Below, in pieces: positions 4,593-5,563 of a stretch of 5,563 nucleotides of DNA. Both the position numbers and the translations under genes were made by a program. Source of the DNA: Treponema sp. (GTDB lineage: Bacteria > Spirochaetota > Spirochaetia > Treponematales > Breznakiellaceae). Position 1 is the first letter of the stretch. Each line of letters begins with the position of its first letter. The notes under the pieces were generated by a model. The model was not told the DNA's origin, ran no database searches, and saw only the letters and a list, made by a program, of their open reading frames with translations. The stretch spans positions 1-5,563 of the forward strand of contig JAIRZS010000178.1 in the NCBI GenBank assembly GCA_031267115.1. The letters are read 5' to 3'.

Positions 4593-5563
4593 ATGGAAAG
4601 CGCGGGACGGCGTGAAAAAAGATACCGGCGCAGGAAGGCGCGGCGCGAAGCCTCCAAACAGGCAAGAACGGGGGCCTATGACGATTTTGCGCGTGTCGCC
4701 GATACCGACAATTTATACAAGTCTTTTCGGAAAGCGATGAAAGGCATCGGGTGGAAAGAATCCGTACAGCGGTATGAGACAAATGCCCTGAGAAACGCTG
4801 TCAGCACCAAGAACCGGCTGCTTGCCGGGGAAAACCTTCATATGGGGTTTGTCGAGTTCGACATATACGAGCGGGGAAAGATACGCCATATAAAAAGCGA
4901 CCATATAATAAAACGCGTCGTGGACAAATGCCTGTGCGAGGAGGCGGTTGTACCGCTTTTGTCCAACAGTCTGATATACGACAACGGGGCGAGCATAAAA
5001 GGGAAAGGGGCGCATTTTGCGCTGCGCCGCCTCGTTACGCATTTGTCAAGGTATTACCGGCGCGGCGGCCGCACCAATGAAGGGTATGCGCTTACGGTGG
5101 ATTTTTCAAGGTTTTTCGACAGCATAAACCACGGCATACTTTTTGAACTGCAAAACAGAATCATAAAAGACCCGCGCATAAGGCGGTTGATTCACAGTTA
5201 TATTTCCGTTTTCGGGGACGGCGTTTCGCTGGGGCTCGGAAGCCAGGTCTCCCAGATTTCCGCGATATTCTATCCGTCAATTTTAGATCATTATATAAAA
5301 GAGCGGCTGCGGATTAAATACTATGGCCGCTACATGGACGATTTATATTTAATTCACAAAAACAAAGAATACCTGAAGAAATGCCTGAAAGAAATAGCGC
5401 GGATATGCGGCGTACTGAAAATAAGCATTAACGAAAAGAAGACGCGGATAGTAAAATTAAGCCACGGTATTGATTTTCTCAAAGGCAAATACAGACTGTT
5501 GCCGACCGGCAAAGTGCTGCGGCTTCCGGCTTCGGACAGCGCGAAGCGCATGAAGCGGAAACT
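4593..5563 (+). CDS. DGR-type reverse transcriptase, 3'-truncated by the window edge
   Basis: The enzyme makes mutagenic cDNA from the TR RNA. From ATG 4593 there are 323 codons with no stop before the edge. Motifs in order: a basic N-terminus (residues 5-27, RREKRYRRRKARRE); GAYDDFARV and NLYKSFRKA; RGKIRHIKSDHIIKRVV; LIYDNGASIKGKG; motif A VDFSRFFDSI with catalytic D170; LGSQVSQ (215-221), fitting the [LIV]GxxxSQ motif that marks DGR RTs; the active site YGRYMDDLYLI with YMDD at 247-250 (5331-5342); LKISINEKKTRIV; and GIDFLKGKYRLL. The catalytic Asp residues are intact, so it is probably active. The missing end is likely the rest of the thumb, perhaps some tens of residues. The frame is also open at ATG 4566 (9 residues more), but that ATG lies in a stable RNA stem. 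Neither has a strong Shine-Dalgarno; AAGG at 4575-4578 is 14 bases from 4593. Weak translation may be intended. Confidence 0.95.
   Translation, partial: MESAGRREKRYRRRKARREASKQARTGAYDDFARVADTDNLYKSFRKAMKGIGWKESVQRYETNALRNAVSTKNRLLAGENLHMGFVEFDIYERGKIRHIKSDHIIKRVVDKCLCEEAVVPLLSNSLIYDNGASIKGKGAHFALRRLVTHLSRYYRRGGRTNEGYALTVDFSRFFDSINHGILFELQNRIIKDPRIRRLIHSYISVFGDGVSLGLGSQVSQISAIFYPSILDHYIKERLRIKYYGRYMDDLYLIHKNKEYLKKCLKEIARICGVLKISINEKKTRIVKLSHGIDFLKGKYRLLPTGKVLRLPASDSAKRMKRK

Overview
This window carries a nearly complete diversity-generating retroelement (DGR) in what looks like the tail-fibre and lysis end of a phage or prophage. The sequence is moderately GC-rich. All supported genes lie on the + strand, are tightly packed and read left to right. 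The host cannot be named from the sequence. The proteins resemble those I know from prophages of gut-type Firmicutes and spirochaetes, but this is an impression from memory.

Layout. Positions 1-353 hold one or two small coiled-coil membrane proteins read in overlapping frames, reminiscent of phage spanin-type or accessory lysis proteins. After a 78-bp gap with a good ribosome binding site comes a 249-aa phage structural-type protein (432-1181). Its stop overlaps the start of the 733-aa DGR target (1181-3382). The target has a phage-type N-terminus, an Ig/Fn3-like domain, three related beta-sandwich-like repeats, a glycine-rich linker and a C-terminal ligand-binding domain. That last domain is of the kind (DUF6273-like, C-type-lectin/formylglycine-enzyme-like fold) that DGRs diversify. 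Its last codons are the variable repeat (VR, 3272-3365). A strong GC hairpin follows (3398-3420). Next is an unusually long accessory protein (3502-4230) with an Avd-like helical pattern, then the template repeat (TR, 4255-4348). A highly structured spacer of about 220-240 nt leads into a reverse transcriptase with YMDD and LGSQVSQ motifs (from about 4593), which runs off the right edge.

How it works together. TR and VR are the same 94-bp sequence apart from 8 substitutions, and all 8 fall on TR adenines (25 A and 69 non-A positions). This is the signature of adenine-specific mutagenic retrohoming: TR RNA is copied by the RT with its accessory protein into error-containing cDNA, which replaces VR and changes the binding surface of the 733-aa protein. 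For a phage tail protein, the expected result is altered receptor or host recognition. The DGR mechanism is established for the family. The candidate TR promoter, the RNA fold around the RT start, the insertion in the accessory protein and the dual-coding left edge are my own readings and are marked as such.
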